Below are positions 1 through 8,400 of a stretch of DNA of 10,775 bases, in pieces. Both the position numbers and the translations under genes were made by a program. The notes beneath the pieces are model-generated. The model saw nothing but the letters and a program-made list of their open reading frames with translations. It was not told the DNA's origin and searched no databases. Source of the DNA: Deltaproteobacteria bacterium (lineage in GTDB: Bacteria; Myxococcota_A; Polyangia; Polyangiales; Houyiibacteriaceae); contig QMMB01000063.1 of the NCBI GenBank assembly GCA_003647035.1, positions 1 to 10,775 on the forward strand, read 5' to 3'. How positions within the stretch are numbered: position 1 is the first letter of the stretch; each line of letters begins with the position of its first letter.

Positions 1-18
1 CAGCCCTTTTAGGCCAAA

Positions 19-996
19 CTATTCGATTGGGAGCGGTTCGAGGCCAATCAGATCGACCTCGTGACCGAGCGAGCGGGACCGGGCCGCGTCATAGATCGCG
101 CGCGCCACCGAGACGTCTTGGATGGCCAGACCCGTGGAGTCGAATACCGTGGTCACGGCGCCGTCTGGCCTGGGCAGCACGCCCGCCACGACTTCGCCCA
201 GGGTGCCCGCGATGTCGTCCAACGTGAGCTCACCCTCCGCCCAGGGAACGTTGATCTCCCCACCTGCCGTCGCCTGATGGAGGTCGTCGATGTACACCGC
301 TGCTCCCTTGAGCGTCTCGGTGCTCAGCTCGCGTTTGCCTCGGGCGTCCGCGCCGATCGCATTGATGTGCGCGCCGGGCCGGACCCATTGCGCTTGCAAG
401 AACGGAGTGCGCGATGGAGTCGCCGTGCACACGATGTCTGCGCCTGCCGCCTCTTCCAAAGTTACGATGCGCGCCCCCACCCGGTCGGCGAAACGCTGGG
501 CCGCACTTGCGTTGCGATCGTGCGCGAGGCTTTCGAACCCGTCGAACACGACCCGGTGAGTGCCGTGGAGTGTGTACGCCTGCGCCCCGCAACCGATGAA
601 GCCGACCGTTTTCGGAGCGCCGTTGGCAAGATGCTTCGAGGCGACCGCGCCTGCCGCCCCGGTGCGTAGTGCGGTGAGGAGCGTGCCGTCCATGACTGCG
701 AGGGGGAAGGCGTTCGCGGGATCGCTGAGGACGTAGACCGCCATCACCGTCGGCAGCCCATAGCGTTTGCGATTCTGAACGTGTACGTTCACCCACTTGA
801 TGCCCGCGGAGTTCCCAAGCCGTGCCGGCATCGCGCGAAAGTCGCCGTCGTGGTCCTCGACCTGCAGGTATATCTTCGGCGGCATAATTCCTTCGCCACG
901 ACCGAATCCCGCGAATGCGCGCTCCACGGCGGTCACCGCCAACTCCATGGTCGCGACCTGTTCGACGTCCGCCCGTGTCAAAATCAGCGTTTTCAT
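19..996 (-). CDS. Ornithine cyclodeaminase / mu-crystallin family NAD(P)-dependent dehydrogenase (archaeal alanine dehydrogenase-like)
   Basis: The 325-residue product has the length and fold signature of the ornithine cyclodeaminase/mu-crystallin family. Seen in the sequence: the substrate-site segment GIKWVNVHVQN (about 65-75, Lys67), the family signature MDGTLLTALRTGAAGAVASK (about 102-121), the Rossmann NAD(P) loop VGFIGCGAQA (131-140), and near the C-terminus a FDSTGLAIQD segment. That last motif is closer to archaeal-type alanine dehydrogenases and ketimine reductases than to true ornithine cyclodeaminases. Members interconvert amino acids and 2-oxo acids or imino acids in the cytosol; the substrate cannot be told from sequence alone. 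The ATG start is supported by a strong Shine-Dalgarno, GGAGAGGG on the minus strand (1004-1011), seven bases upstream. The gene is divergent from the sdh operon, and the stop is TAG. Its downstream neighbour lies outside the window. Family assignment is sure; specific activity is uncertain. Confidence 0.9.
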   Translation of the reverse strand: MKTLILTRADVEQVATMELAVTAVERAFAGFGRGEGIMPPKIYLQVEDHDGDFRAMPARLGNSAGIKWVNVHVQNRKRYGLPTVMAVYVLSDPANAFPLAVMDGTLLTALRTGAAGAVASKHLANGAPKTVGFIGCGAQAYTLHGTHRVVFDGFESLAHDRNASAAQRFADRVGARIVTLEEAAGADIVCTATPSRTPFLQAQWVRPGAHINAIGADARGKRELSTETLKGAAVYIDDLHQATAGGEINVPWAEGELTLDDIAGTLGEVVAGVLPRPDGAVTTVFDSTGLAIQDVSVARAIYDAARSRSLGHEVDLIGLEPLPIE

Positions 997-1003
997 GGCC
1001 TGA

Positions 1004-1011
1004 CCCTCTCC
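1004..1011 (-). promoter_or_regulatory. Ribosome binding site of the cyclodeaminase-family gene
   Basis: Minus strand GGAGAGGG lies 7 nt before the ATG at 996. It fixes the start codon and contrasts with the sdhC gene on the other side of the same intergenic region, which has no visible Shine-Dalgarno. Confidence 0.7.
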
Positions 1012-1019
1012 GGAAATCC

Positions 1020-1047
1020 TTGTTCGATGTGGCGCTTTCTGTATAGT
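1020..1047 (+). promoter_or_regulatory. Candidate sigma70-type promoter of the sdh operon
   Basis: A -35-like TTGTTC (1020-1025) and a -10-like TATAGT (1042-1047, five of six matches to TATAAT) are separated by 16 bp. Transcription would start near 1054, only about five bases before the sdhC ATG at 1059, so the transcript would be almost leaderless. The -35 is weak (three of six). Seen by eye only; another promoter further upstream, inside the divergent gene, is possible. Confidence 0.45.
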
Positions 1048-1058
1048 CCGCCGAGCCC

Positions 1059-1889
1059 ATGCCCAGCCAAGAACTCACTGTCATCGGCGGTCATCCTACC
1101 GGACCAGCCGCGACGACCCGAAAAGACAACTGGTGGGTCTCCCCCCTGACGACTCTCGTCGTGCTCACCGGTTTTTCCATCTACGTCACCTGGGCCGCGT
1201 TCCAGGGCGATAACTACTACGCGAACCCCTACCTCAGCCCACTCTATTCACCGGTGCTCTACAGCGATCCTTCCGTGGCAGGCGCGGCCCCGATCGCGCA
1301 CGCCTGGCTGGGTGCATGGCCCAGCTGGTGGCCGAGTTTCCTGCCCGCGTCTCCTGCGCTCCTGATACTCGTGTTCCCCGGCGCCTTCCGGTTCACCTGT
1401 TACTACTACCGCAAGGCGTATTACCGGGCCTTCACCGGGTCGCCTCCCGCATGCGCTGTGAACCCGGTCGCACGCGGTAACTATCGCGGCGAAACCGCGT
1501 GGCTCATCTTCCAGAACCTCCATCGCTACGCGCTTTACTTCGCCGTCGGGTATATCTTCATCCTCTACTACGACGCGTTCATTGCACTCTTCCGAAACGG
1601 AGAGTTTGGCATCGGTGTCGGCACCGTCGTGCTCTTCCTCAACGCCACGTTTCTTGCGGGCTACACGTTCGGTTGTCACGCGTTTCGACACCTGATCGGG
1701 GGCGGCATGGACTGCATGTCGTGCGGCGAGCAAACCGTTCGCTACGGTGCATGGAAGAGAGTGAGCTGGCTCAACGCTCGGCATCCCAATTTTGCTTGGA
1801 CGAGCCTCGTCTGGGTTGGGTTCACCGATGTGTACGTGCGATTGGTCTCGATGGGCGTGATCACCGACTTCAATACTTGGACGAACTAA
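1059..1889 (+). CDS. sdhC: Succinate dehydrogenase membrane-anchor subunit (SdhC, Sdh1-like five-helix type)
   Basis: This 276-residue integral membrane protein lies directly upstream of sdhA and sdhB. About five hydrophobic helices are visible (roughly 29-47, 96-112, 155-178, 184-205 and 243-265). Motifs I recognise from the anchor subunits of actinobacterial Sdh1-type enzymes are CYYYRKAYYRAF (114-125), PPACAV (129-134), NYRGET followed by QNLHRY (141-157), GCHAFRH (205-211), and the LNARH..FAW segment (238-247). The M. smegmatis Sdh1 anchor is reported to hold a membrane-embedded Rieske-type [2Fe-2S] centre rather than the usual heme b. By homology this protein would link the SdhAB flavin/Fe-S module to the quinone pool in the inner membrane. 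An unusual feature is the MDCMSC stretch (217-222), which adds a CxxC just after the conserved CH...RH. No Shine-Dalgarno is obvious before the ATG. It is unlike the short SdhC/SdhD pair of enterobacteria. The role is well supported by context; the cofactor is inferred. Confidence 0.87.
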   Translation: MPSQELTVIGGHPTGPAATTRKDNWWVSPLTTLVVLTGFSIYVTWAAFQGDNYYANPYLSPLYSPVLYSDPSVAGAAPIAHAWLGAWPSWWPSFLPASPALLILVFPGAFRFTCYYYRKAYYRAFTGSPPACAVNPVARGNYRGETAWLIFQNLHRYALYFAVGYIFILYYDAFIALFRNGEFGIGVGTVVLFLNATFLAGYTFGCHAFRHLIGGGMDCMSCGEQTVRYGAWKRVSWLNARHPNFAWTSLVWVGFTDVYVRLVSMGVITDFNTWTN

Positions 1890-1895
1890 CGATCG

Positions 1896-3725
1896 ATGAA
1901 CGTCAGCGAGATTCAAACCTTCGAACACGACGTGCTCGTCATTGGCGCAGGCGGAGCTGGTCTGCGAGCCGCCATCGAGTGCAGCGCGCGCGGGCTCAAC
2001 ACGGGCGTCATTTCCAAGAGCCTTCTCGGTAAGGCCCACACGGTCATGGCCGAAGGGGGCATGGCTGCCTCGCTCGGAAATGTCGACCGTCGCGACAACT
2101 GGAAGATCCACTTCCGCGACACGATGCGCGGCGGGAAGTTCTTGAACCAGTGGCGCATGGCGGAGCTCCATGCGAAACAGGCACCCGAGCGCGTGCGTGA
2201 GCTCGAAGAGTGGGGCGCGGTGTTCGATCGCACCCCCGAGGGCCTGATCAGCCAGCGCAACTTCGGCGGCCACCGGTACCCGCGGCTGGCCCACGTCGGC
2301 GACCGAACCGGGCTCGAGCTCATCCGCACGCTCCAGGATCACGGAGTCCATCAGGGCATTCACTTTCACATGGAATGCACGGCGCTCCGGCTGCTCGTCG
2401 ACGGAGGACGCATTGCAGGAGTGGCCGGCTATTGGCGTGATACGGGCAGATTTGTCCTGTTTCGAACCTCGGCCGTGATCATGGCGACCGGCGGCGGAGG
2501 GAAAGCCTGGAACGTCACGAGCAACTCCTGGGAGTACACCGGGGACGGCGCGGCGCTTGCGTACGAGGCCGGCGCAGAGCTCATGGATCTCGAGTTCACG
2601 CAATTCCACCCGACCGGCATGGTGTGGCCGCCCTCGGTGCGCGGGACGTTGGTCACCGAAGGGGTTCGAGGCGACGGCGGAATCTTGCTCAACAGCAAGG
2701 GCGAGCGCTTCATGTTCGACTACATCCCGAAGCGCTTTGCTTCGGAGACCGCGGACACGGTTATCGAGGCTGACAAGTGGCCGGACGATCCGAGCGCGCG
2801 ACGTCCCCCGGAGCTCCTCACGCGTGATGTCGTCGCGCGATCGATCCGCGCCGAGGTGCAGGCAGGGCGAGGCTCACCGCACGGCGGCGTGTTCCTCGAC
2901 ATCGCGTCGCGCCGCCCGGCGGATTCGATCAAGCGAAAGCTGCCTTCGATGTATCATCAGTTCAAGGAGCTGGCGGAGGTCGACATCACGACGACGCCGA
3001 TGGAAGTCGGGCCCACCCTTCACTACTTCATGGGCGGGATTCGCGTCGACGCGGATACACAACAGACGAACGTCCCCGGGCTCTTCGCGTGTGGGGAGTG
3101 CGCGGCAGGCCTCCACGGCGCAAACCGTCTTGGCGGCAACTCGCTGTCCGACCTCATTGTTTTTGGGCGCCTCGCTGGCGTCGGCGTGGAGGAATACCTG
3201 TCCGCCATGAGCGCCAATCCCCGGGCCGACGACACGCAGGTCACCGCTGCTTTTCGAGAGGCGACCGACATTTTGAACCGGGAAACAGGCGAGAATCCGT
3301 ACCTGCTGCACGAGGCTCTCCAAGAGGTGATGAGCACCAACGTCGGCATCGTCAGGACCGGTGAGGAGCTCCAAACCGCGGTCGAACAGCTCGAGGAGCT
3401 CGAGGTTCGCGCGCAGAATCTCAAGGCGCCGGGGACCAGCCAGTACAACCCTGGGTGGCACGAGGCTCTGTCGGTGAAGTCACTGTTGATCGTCGGTGAG
3501 GCAGTGGCGCGCGCCGCATACCTCCGTGAAGAGAGCAGGGGCGCGCACACGCGGCTCGACTTCGAAGGTGAGCGCGACGAGTGTGGACGCTTCAACATCG
3601 TCACCAAGAAGGGGCCCGGAGGGGAGATGCAAGTCGAGAAGGTCCAACGCCCCGATCCACCCAAGGAGCTCGCTGCGATCGCGAACGCGACACTCGAAGA
3701 GCTCGAGGGAGGCCAAGTACAATGA
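1896..3725 (+). CDS. sdhA: Succinate dehydrogenase / fumarate reductase flavoprotein subunit
   Basis: The 609-residue catalytic subunit oxidises succinate to fumarate (or the reverse) at a covalently bound FAD. The N-terminal dinucleotide-binding segment DVLVIGAGGAGLRAA (12-26) contains the GxGxxG loop. His48 in AHTVMAEGG (47-55) matches the histidine that carries FAD. Active-site blocks follow: FHPTG (237-241), TEGVRGDGG (254-262), the TRDVVARSI arginine region (309-317), HYFMGGI (376-382) and GLHGANRLGGNSLSD (405-419). The C-terminal helical domain (from about 445) ends with the usual charged tail. Length is normal for the family. The start lies 6 nt after the sdhC stop, with only a weak Shine-Dalgarno, which suggests translational coupling. 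The stop overlaps the sdhB start. SdhA sits on the cytoplasmic side of the membrane with SdhB. Whether the complex works mainly as dehydrogenase or fumarate reductase cannot be read from the sequence. Confidence 0.97.
   Translation: MNVSEIQTFEHDVLVIGAGGAGLRAAIECSARGLNTGVISKSLLGKAHTVMAEGGMAASLGNVDRRDNWKIHFRDTMRGGKFLNQWRMAELHAKQAPERVRELEEWGAVFDRTPEGLISQRNFGGHRYPRLAHVGDRTGLELIRTLQDHGVHQGIHFHMECTALRLLVDGGRIAGVAGYWRDTGRFVLFRTSAVIMATGGGGKAWNVTSNSWEYTGDGAALAYEAGAELMDLEFTQFHPTGMVWPPSVRGTLVTEGVRGDGGILLNSKGERFMFDYIPKRFASETADTVIEADKWPDDPSARRPPELLTRDVVARSIRAEVQAGRGSPHGGVFLDIASRRPADSIKRKLPSMYHQFKELAEVDITTTPMEVGPTLHYFMGGIRVDADTQQTNVPGLFACGECAAGLHGANRLGGNSLSDLIVFGRLAGVGVEEYLSAMSANPRADDTQVTAAFREATDILNRETGENPYLLHEALQEVMSTNVGIVRTGEELQTAVEQLEELEVRAQNLKAPGTSQYNPGWHEALSVKSLLIVGEAVARAAYLREESRGAHTRLDFEGERDECGRFNIVTKKGPGGEMQVEKVQRPDPPKELAAIANATLEELEGGQVQ
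3705..3712 (+). promoter_or_regulatory. Ribosome binding site of sdhB
   Basis: GAGGGAGG lies 9 nt before the ATG at 3722, inside the end of sdhA. It supports this ATG over the much earlier in-frame ATG at 3581, which would add 47 low-complexity residues unlike any SdhB. Confidence 0.65.
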
Positions 3726-4501
3726 GCACTCGCACCTTCAAGATTTGGCGTGGCGACTTGCACGGTGGCGAGTTCCATCAATACGACGCGGAGGTCGATG
3801 AGGGCATGGTCGTCCTCGACGTGTTGCATCGTATTCAGGCGCTTCAGGCCAACGATCTAGCGATCCGATGGAACTGCAAGGCTGGCAAGTGCGGGTCGTG
3901 CAGTATGGAGCTCAACGGGCGACCGGCCCTGGCTTGCATGACTCGGATGAACACGTTTGCGCCGGACGAGGTCATCACGGTGCAGCCTCTGAAGGCGTTT
4001 CCCGTCATCAAAGATCTGACCTGCGACGTCTCTTGGAACTACGAGCAAAACAAGCGCATCGCCCCATTCAAGCCCAAGCCCCGCGGCCGGGACGGCGAGC
4101 ACCGGATGTACCAGCAGGACGCGGACCGGGTGCAGGAGTTCCGCAAGTGCATCGAATGCTTCCTTTGCCAAGACGTTTGTCACGTGGTGCGCGACCGCGA
4201 CCGCAAGGACGCCTTTGTGGGCCCGCGCTTCATGATTCGCCTCGCCAGCTTGGAGATGCACCCACTCGACGACGACGACCGCATTCCGGAAATCAAGAAG
4301 GACTACGGCTCGGGGATGTGCAACATCACACGGTGCTGCACCGATATCTGCCCAGAGCACATCACTATCACCGACAACGGGATTATTCCTCTCAAGGAGA
4401 GAGTCGTCGATCGTTACTACGATCCGCTTGCACGCTTGGCTCGGCTCTTCGCAGGGCGTAAGGTGCGAACGAAGACTCATACGGAGGAACAGTCACGATG
4501 A
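3722..4501 (+). CDS. sdhB: Succinate dehydrogenase / fumarate reductase iron-sulfur subunit
   Basis: The 259-residue product relays electrons from SdhA FAD to the membrane anchor through three clusters. The N-terminal plant-type ferredoxin domain has CKAGKCGSC plus a later Cys (Cys52, 57, 60, 72) for [2Fe-2S]. The C-terminal domain has CIECFLCQDVC (Cys143, 146, 149, 153) and CNITRCCTDICP (Cys200, 206, 210) for the [4Fe-4S] and [3Fe-4S] clusters; the 0-6-10 spacing matches the standard pattern. An additional cysteine, Cys205, sits next to the cluster ligand Cys206. The ATG overlaps the sdhA stop by four bases (ATGA) and is preceded by a good Shine-Dalgarno, and the stop overlaps the next gene in the same way. 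A longer in-frame reading from 3581 is rejected because it overlaps sdhA and lacks family similarity. The assignment is secure. Confidence 0.96.
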   Translation: MSTRTFKIWRGDLHGGEFHQYDAEVDEGMVVLDVLHRIQALQANDLAIRWNCKAGKCGSCSMELNGRPALACMTRMNTFAPDEVITVQPLKAFPVIKDLTCDVSWNYEQNKRIAPFKPKPRGRDGEHRMYQQDADRVQEFRKCIECFLCQDVCHVVRDRDRKDAFVGPRFMIRLASLEMHPLDDDDRIPEIKKDYGSGMCNITRCCTDICPEHITITDNGIIPLKERVVDRYYDPLARLARLFAGRKVRTKTHTEEQSR

Positions 4502-5001
4502 CAGAACGCTTCGTACTCAAACGCATTTCTACCGATGCGATCGAGCGCTCCGTCGAAAGGGCCGAACACTACCGCCTGCTCAACGACCCAGAGCAAGCCG
4601 AGAGCATCTGTCTCGACATCCTCGCAGTTGACCCAACAAACGGGCCGGCACGAATCACACTGATCCTCTCGCTCACCGATCAGTTCCAGCAAGGTGGGGG
4701 CTCCCACGGCGTCCGTCGTGCCAAAGAGCATCTCGCCAGGCTTCCCGGGGAGTACGAGCGCGCGTACTACACCGGGCTCGTGGCGGAGCGCCAAGGCCGC
4801 GCTCATCTGCTGCACGGCGGGATGGAGCGCGCGTTCGCGTACGAAGGCCTTCACGAGGCGATGCAGCACTACGAGCAGGCGGACGCACTCAAACCCGTCG
4901 GGGTGGACGACGCAATCTTGAGGTGGAACGCATGCGTGCGGACCATCGAACGGGAAAGCCTGCAGCCGCGCCACGACGAACCAGAGCTTCCGCTCGAGTA
5001 G
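4498..5001 (+). CDS. Small tetratricopeptide-repeat protein encoded in the sdh operon
   Basis: I do not recognise a named family for this 167-residue soluble, helical protein. Residues about 16-49 read as a canonical TPR, with alternating small and aromatic positions and a closing AVDPTNGPA turn. Residues about 114-147 (AYEGLHEAMQHYEQADALKP...) look like a second one, and the segment between is also helical. There is no signal peptide, membrane segment or catalytic motif. The ATG overlaps the sdhB TGA (ATGA) and has a GGAGGA Shine-Dalgarno (4483-4488) nine bases upstream, so it is translationally coupled to sdhB. TPR proteins are protein-protein adaptors, and the coupling suggests a role linked to succinate dehydrogenase, for example assembly, stability or docking. 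That role is inference from position only. It is unlike the known SDH assembly factor SdhE/Sdh5, which is a much shorter non-TPR protein. Confidence 0.85.
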   Translation: MTERFVLKRISTDAIERSVERAEHYRLLNDPEQAESICLDILAVDPTNGPARITLILSLTDQFQQGGGSHGVRRAKEHLARLPGEYERAYYTGLVAERQGRAHLLHGGMERAFAYEGLHEAMQHYEQADALKPVGVDDAILRWNACVRTIERESLQPRHDEPELPLE

Positions 5002-5028
5002 AGAGTAGCGAACACAACCGGGAGAATC

Positions 5029-5454
5029 ATGATGTCACCATCCGCTCTTGCACTGCTCGCCTACGTCGCGTGGGTGTTGTTGTTCGCGATCGCGATTGTC
5101 ACGTTCCGAACCGGGTACGTGCTCACGAAGAAGCGCGCCGCAAACTCGTTCGCGCCTTTCGGTTCGGACGTTTCCGCGTTCTCAGGAAGGCTCTGCCGCG
5201 CGCACGCGAACTGCTACGAGAACCTTCCGATTTTTGCGGCGATCATTCTCGTCGCGCTCGTGACCGATAATGCTGGGGTTACCGATTCGCTGGCGCGTTG
5301 GGTGGTGCTCGCCCGTGTGGCGCAGTCTACGGTGCACCTGATTTCGACGAGCCAAATGGCGGTGACCCTACGGGCCACGATCTTCACCGTGCAGCTTGGT
5401 ATCGAGGCGTATTGGGTGATTCAGCTTGGACTCTTGGGCTGCAGCTGCAACTGA
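5029..5454 (+). CDS. MAPEG-family membrane protein
   Basis: The 141-residue polytopic protein has four predicted membrane helices (about 5-25, 66-80, 88-104 and 112-135), matching the size and layout of the MAPEG family (microsomal glutathione transferase, leukotriene C4 synthase-like). Seen: the polar loop RLCRAHANCYENLPIFAA (54-71), which carries the family's conserved Arg/Asn/Glu pattern after helix 1, and ARVAQSTVHL (95-104). Eukaryotic members conjugate glutathione or make eicosanoids; bacterial members are mostly uncharacterised, so no substrate is assigned. Two adjacent ATGs exist. GGAG (5021-5024) is 4 nt from the first and 7 nt from the second (5032), so translation may start at 5032. 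A 27-nt gap separates it from the TPR gene, and it is probably the last gene of the sdh transcript. It converges on dnaE2 with only 9 bp between stops. Confidence 0.83.
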   Translation: MMSPSALALLAYVAWVLLFAIAIVTFRTGYVLTKKRAANSFAPFGSDVSAFSGRLCRAHANCYENLPIFAAIILVALVTDNAGVTDSLARWVVLARVAQSTVHLISTSQMAVTLRATIFTVQLGIEAYWVIQLGLLGCSCN

Positions 5455-5463
5455 CGAGCGTCT

Positions 5464-8400
5464 TTAGTGAAAGTCGTGAGAGCGGTGAGTTTGGTTGGCG
5501 AGGGCCACGTCCGGCGCCCAGAGTGACTTGGCCATCAGGTGGATGACGCCGTCTGCTTTTTGAATCTTACCCGTCACGCCGAGTAAGGCTGCCGTCTTGG
5601 CGAGTGCGGCATGTCGGTCGAACACTTGCTTCCACACGACGACATTGACGAAGCCCGTTTCATCTTCGAGCGTGAAGAACGTGACGCCCGATGCAGTGCC
5701 CGGGCGCTGACGGCAGATCACCACGCCGACGTAGTCGAGCTCGTCTCCATGCGTGCAGTCGTGAATGCGCGTCGCTTCGTGGATGCCTCGTGAACGCAAT
5801 GTATGACGAAGTCCTCGCATGGGATGGCCACGCGTGCTGTGCTGACTCGAGCGATAGTCCCACATCACCTGGTCGTCACTTGCCAACGATGCGAATGAGA
5901 TTTGACTCGATGCGGGTTCGAGCGGCAACGAGTCTTGTACGAATCGCGACAGACTGCGCACTTGCCAGATCGCATCACGGCGGTTGAGATCGAAGCACTC
6001 AAACGCGCCGGCTTCGGCCAATGCATGAAGGCCCTTGTTGTGGAGTCGAGTTTGGCGAACGAAGGTCGCGAGATTTGGGTACGGTGAGTCGCCCGATTCG
6101 AGACGTTCCCGCTCGATGACACCGAGCCCCTTCACGTAACGCAGCCCCATCCGCACGGTAACAGTGTCAGTGTCAGTGCCAGTGCCAGTGTCAGCGCCAG
6201 CGATGACTTCCAAGGTGCAGTTCCATTGGCTTTTGTTGATGTCTATGGGGAGGACTTCGACGCCGTGGCGCTTAGCGTCTTCTACCAGTGTGGCTGGGGT
6301 GTAAAATCCCATCGGCTGGGCGTTCAGAATCGCGCAGAGGAACGCGTCGTGATGGTGACATCGGAGCCATGCGGTGACGTATGCCAGTAACGCAAAGGAG
6401 GCCGCATGGCTCTCCGGGAAACCATACTCACCAAAACCCCTGATTTGCGAGAACACGCGTTCGGCAAACTCCTCGGGAATGCCTTCGGCAAGCATACGCG
6501 GGATCATGCGCGTTCGATGCTTTTCAATTCGCCCGGACTTACGCCAGGCCCCCATGTCGCGACGAAGTTGATCCGCTTCGCCCGGCGTGTACCCAGCCGC
6601 CTCGACAGCAAGCTTCATGACCTGCTCTTGAAAGATCGGAACGCCCAGCGTCTTGCTCAAGATTCGTTCGAGCTTGGGATGTGGATAGTCGACCTCCTCT
6701 TCGCCTTTGCGTCGTCGCAGATACGGGTGCACCATATCGCCTTGAATGGGACCCGGGCGTACGATCGCCACTTCGATCACCAAGTCGTAGAACGTGCGCG
6801 GGCGAAGCCGCGGTAGCATGGCCATTTGCGCGCGGCTTTCGATTTGAAATACGCCGACCGTATCGCCTCGTGACACCATGTCGTACGTAGCCTTGTCTTC
6901 TGCGGGAACGGTTGCAATTTCGAGGGACTGCCCCTTGTGCTCACGTAACAGATCAAACGCATGGTGAATGCAGGTGAGCGCTCCGAGACCCAAGAGGTCG
7001 ACCTTGAACAACGCGAGGTTGTCGACGTCGTACTTGTCCCACTGGATGACGGTGCGCGCCTCCATCGTGGCCGGCTCGATGGGAACGATCTCGTCTACAG
7101 GGCGATGGCCAAGCAGGAAGCCGCCCGGGTGAATCGATAAATGTCGAGGAAAATCCAGTATTTGAGAGGCTAAAGAGCCGAGGTGATGGGTTGTCGGCGC
7201 GTCCTGATCGAGCCCCGCCTCTTGGAGGAGCTCGGGGTTGAGGGCGTCGTCCCGATGCCTGAGAAGTCGCGTGACGGTCTCGAGATCCGTTCGAGACAAG
7301 CCGAGCACCTTACCCACGTCACGCACCGCAGAGCGGATGCGATACCGAATGACGTTTGCGACCATCGCGGCATGCCGTCGACCGTACTTTTCGTACACGT
7401 GCTGAATGACTTCTTCGCGACGATCGTGCTCGATGTCGAGATCGATGTCAGGCGGTTCGGCGCGCTCGACGCTCAAGAAGCGCTCGAATAGAAGATCCAT
7501 GCGCACGGGATCGATAGCCGTGATGCCCAAGCAGAAGCACACTGCGCTGTTGGCAGCGCTACCACGGCCTTGGCACAAGATGCTCTGCTCTGTGCAGTAC
7601 TGAACAATCTCGTGCATCGTTAGGAAGTAGCCTCCGTAATCGAGTCTGTGAATGATTTGAAGCTCGCGTTCGAGCTGTGTGCGAACGTCAGCAGGCACCT
7701 TTCCTTGGTAACGTGCGCGCGCGCCTCTAAACGCGAGCTCGCGCAACCACCCTTGTTCGCTTCGGCCGGAAGGAAGATGCTCTTCCGGATATCGATAACG
7801 AAGGTCATCGAGGCTAAACGCACACTGCTCCGCGATGTCGAGTGTGCGACGCAGACACGCAGGGTCATCTGCGAAGAGGCGACCGAGCTCAACGGCGGGT
7901 TTGAGGTCGTGCTCTGCGTTTTCACGGATGGCACGGCCTGCGTCCGAGAGGACTTTTCCCGCGCGAATACAGGCTAAAATATCCTGGAGCGGGCGTCGGA
8001 GCTTCTCGTGATAGAGGACTTCGTTGGCGCCCACCGTCTGCACGCCGAGTTCTTGCGCCACAGAGCGCAAGCGCGTCTCTCGCGGCCGTTCGCGGTCGGT
8101 GAGATGACGCGTGCACAGAGCAAACAGAGATGAAGGACCATGCGTCGCATGCAACACGCGCAATGTTGCGGGTGTCGTACAGAGAAAGAACAGCTCCTGG
8201 GCCTGTTCGAGGTCTGCAGCAGTGATGAGGGAAACGCCTTTTTCGCACCGAGCATGCCCGCGTGAAAGCGCTCTGCACAAATCAGCATAACCTCGCCGAG
8301 TCTTGGCGAGCGCTATGACGTGGTGTGCATTGCCTTCGACGTCGACCGTGAGTTGTGCGCCGGTCACGATACGGATTCCCAGCTCCTTGGCTCGCATGTG

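Noticed and set aside
61..669. A 202-residue plus-strand frame opposite the cyclodeaminase gene
   Set aside because: Arg-rich composition and complete overlap with a recognised gene indicate a shadow.
230..1084. A 284-residue minus-strand frame overlapping the cyclodeaminase gene and the sdhC start
   Set aside because: It is a shadow frame of the real gene at 19-996, with Arg/Gly/His-rich low-complexity translation and no start signal.
1248..2609. A 453-residue open frame antisense to sdhC and sdhA
   Set aside because: It lies opposite two unmistakable, conserved genes. Its protein has no domain-like pattern, and long stop-free antisense frames are expected in GC-rich genes.
3581..3721. N-terminal extension of sdhB to an upstream ATG
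   Set aside because: The extension overlaps sdhA coding sequence, is Arg-rich and unlike SdhB. The ATG at 3722 has a good ribosome binding site and the usual SdhB N-terminus.
5083..5098. GCGATCGC-type palindrome as a repeated regulatory element
   Set aside because: It occurs inside the MAPEG coding sequence and I saw no repeated pattern of it in the window.
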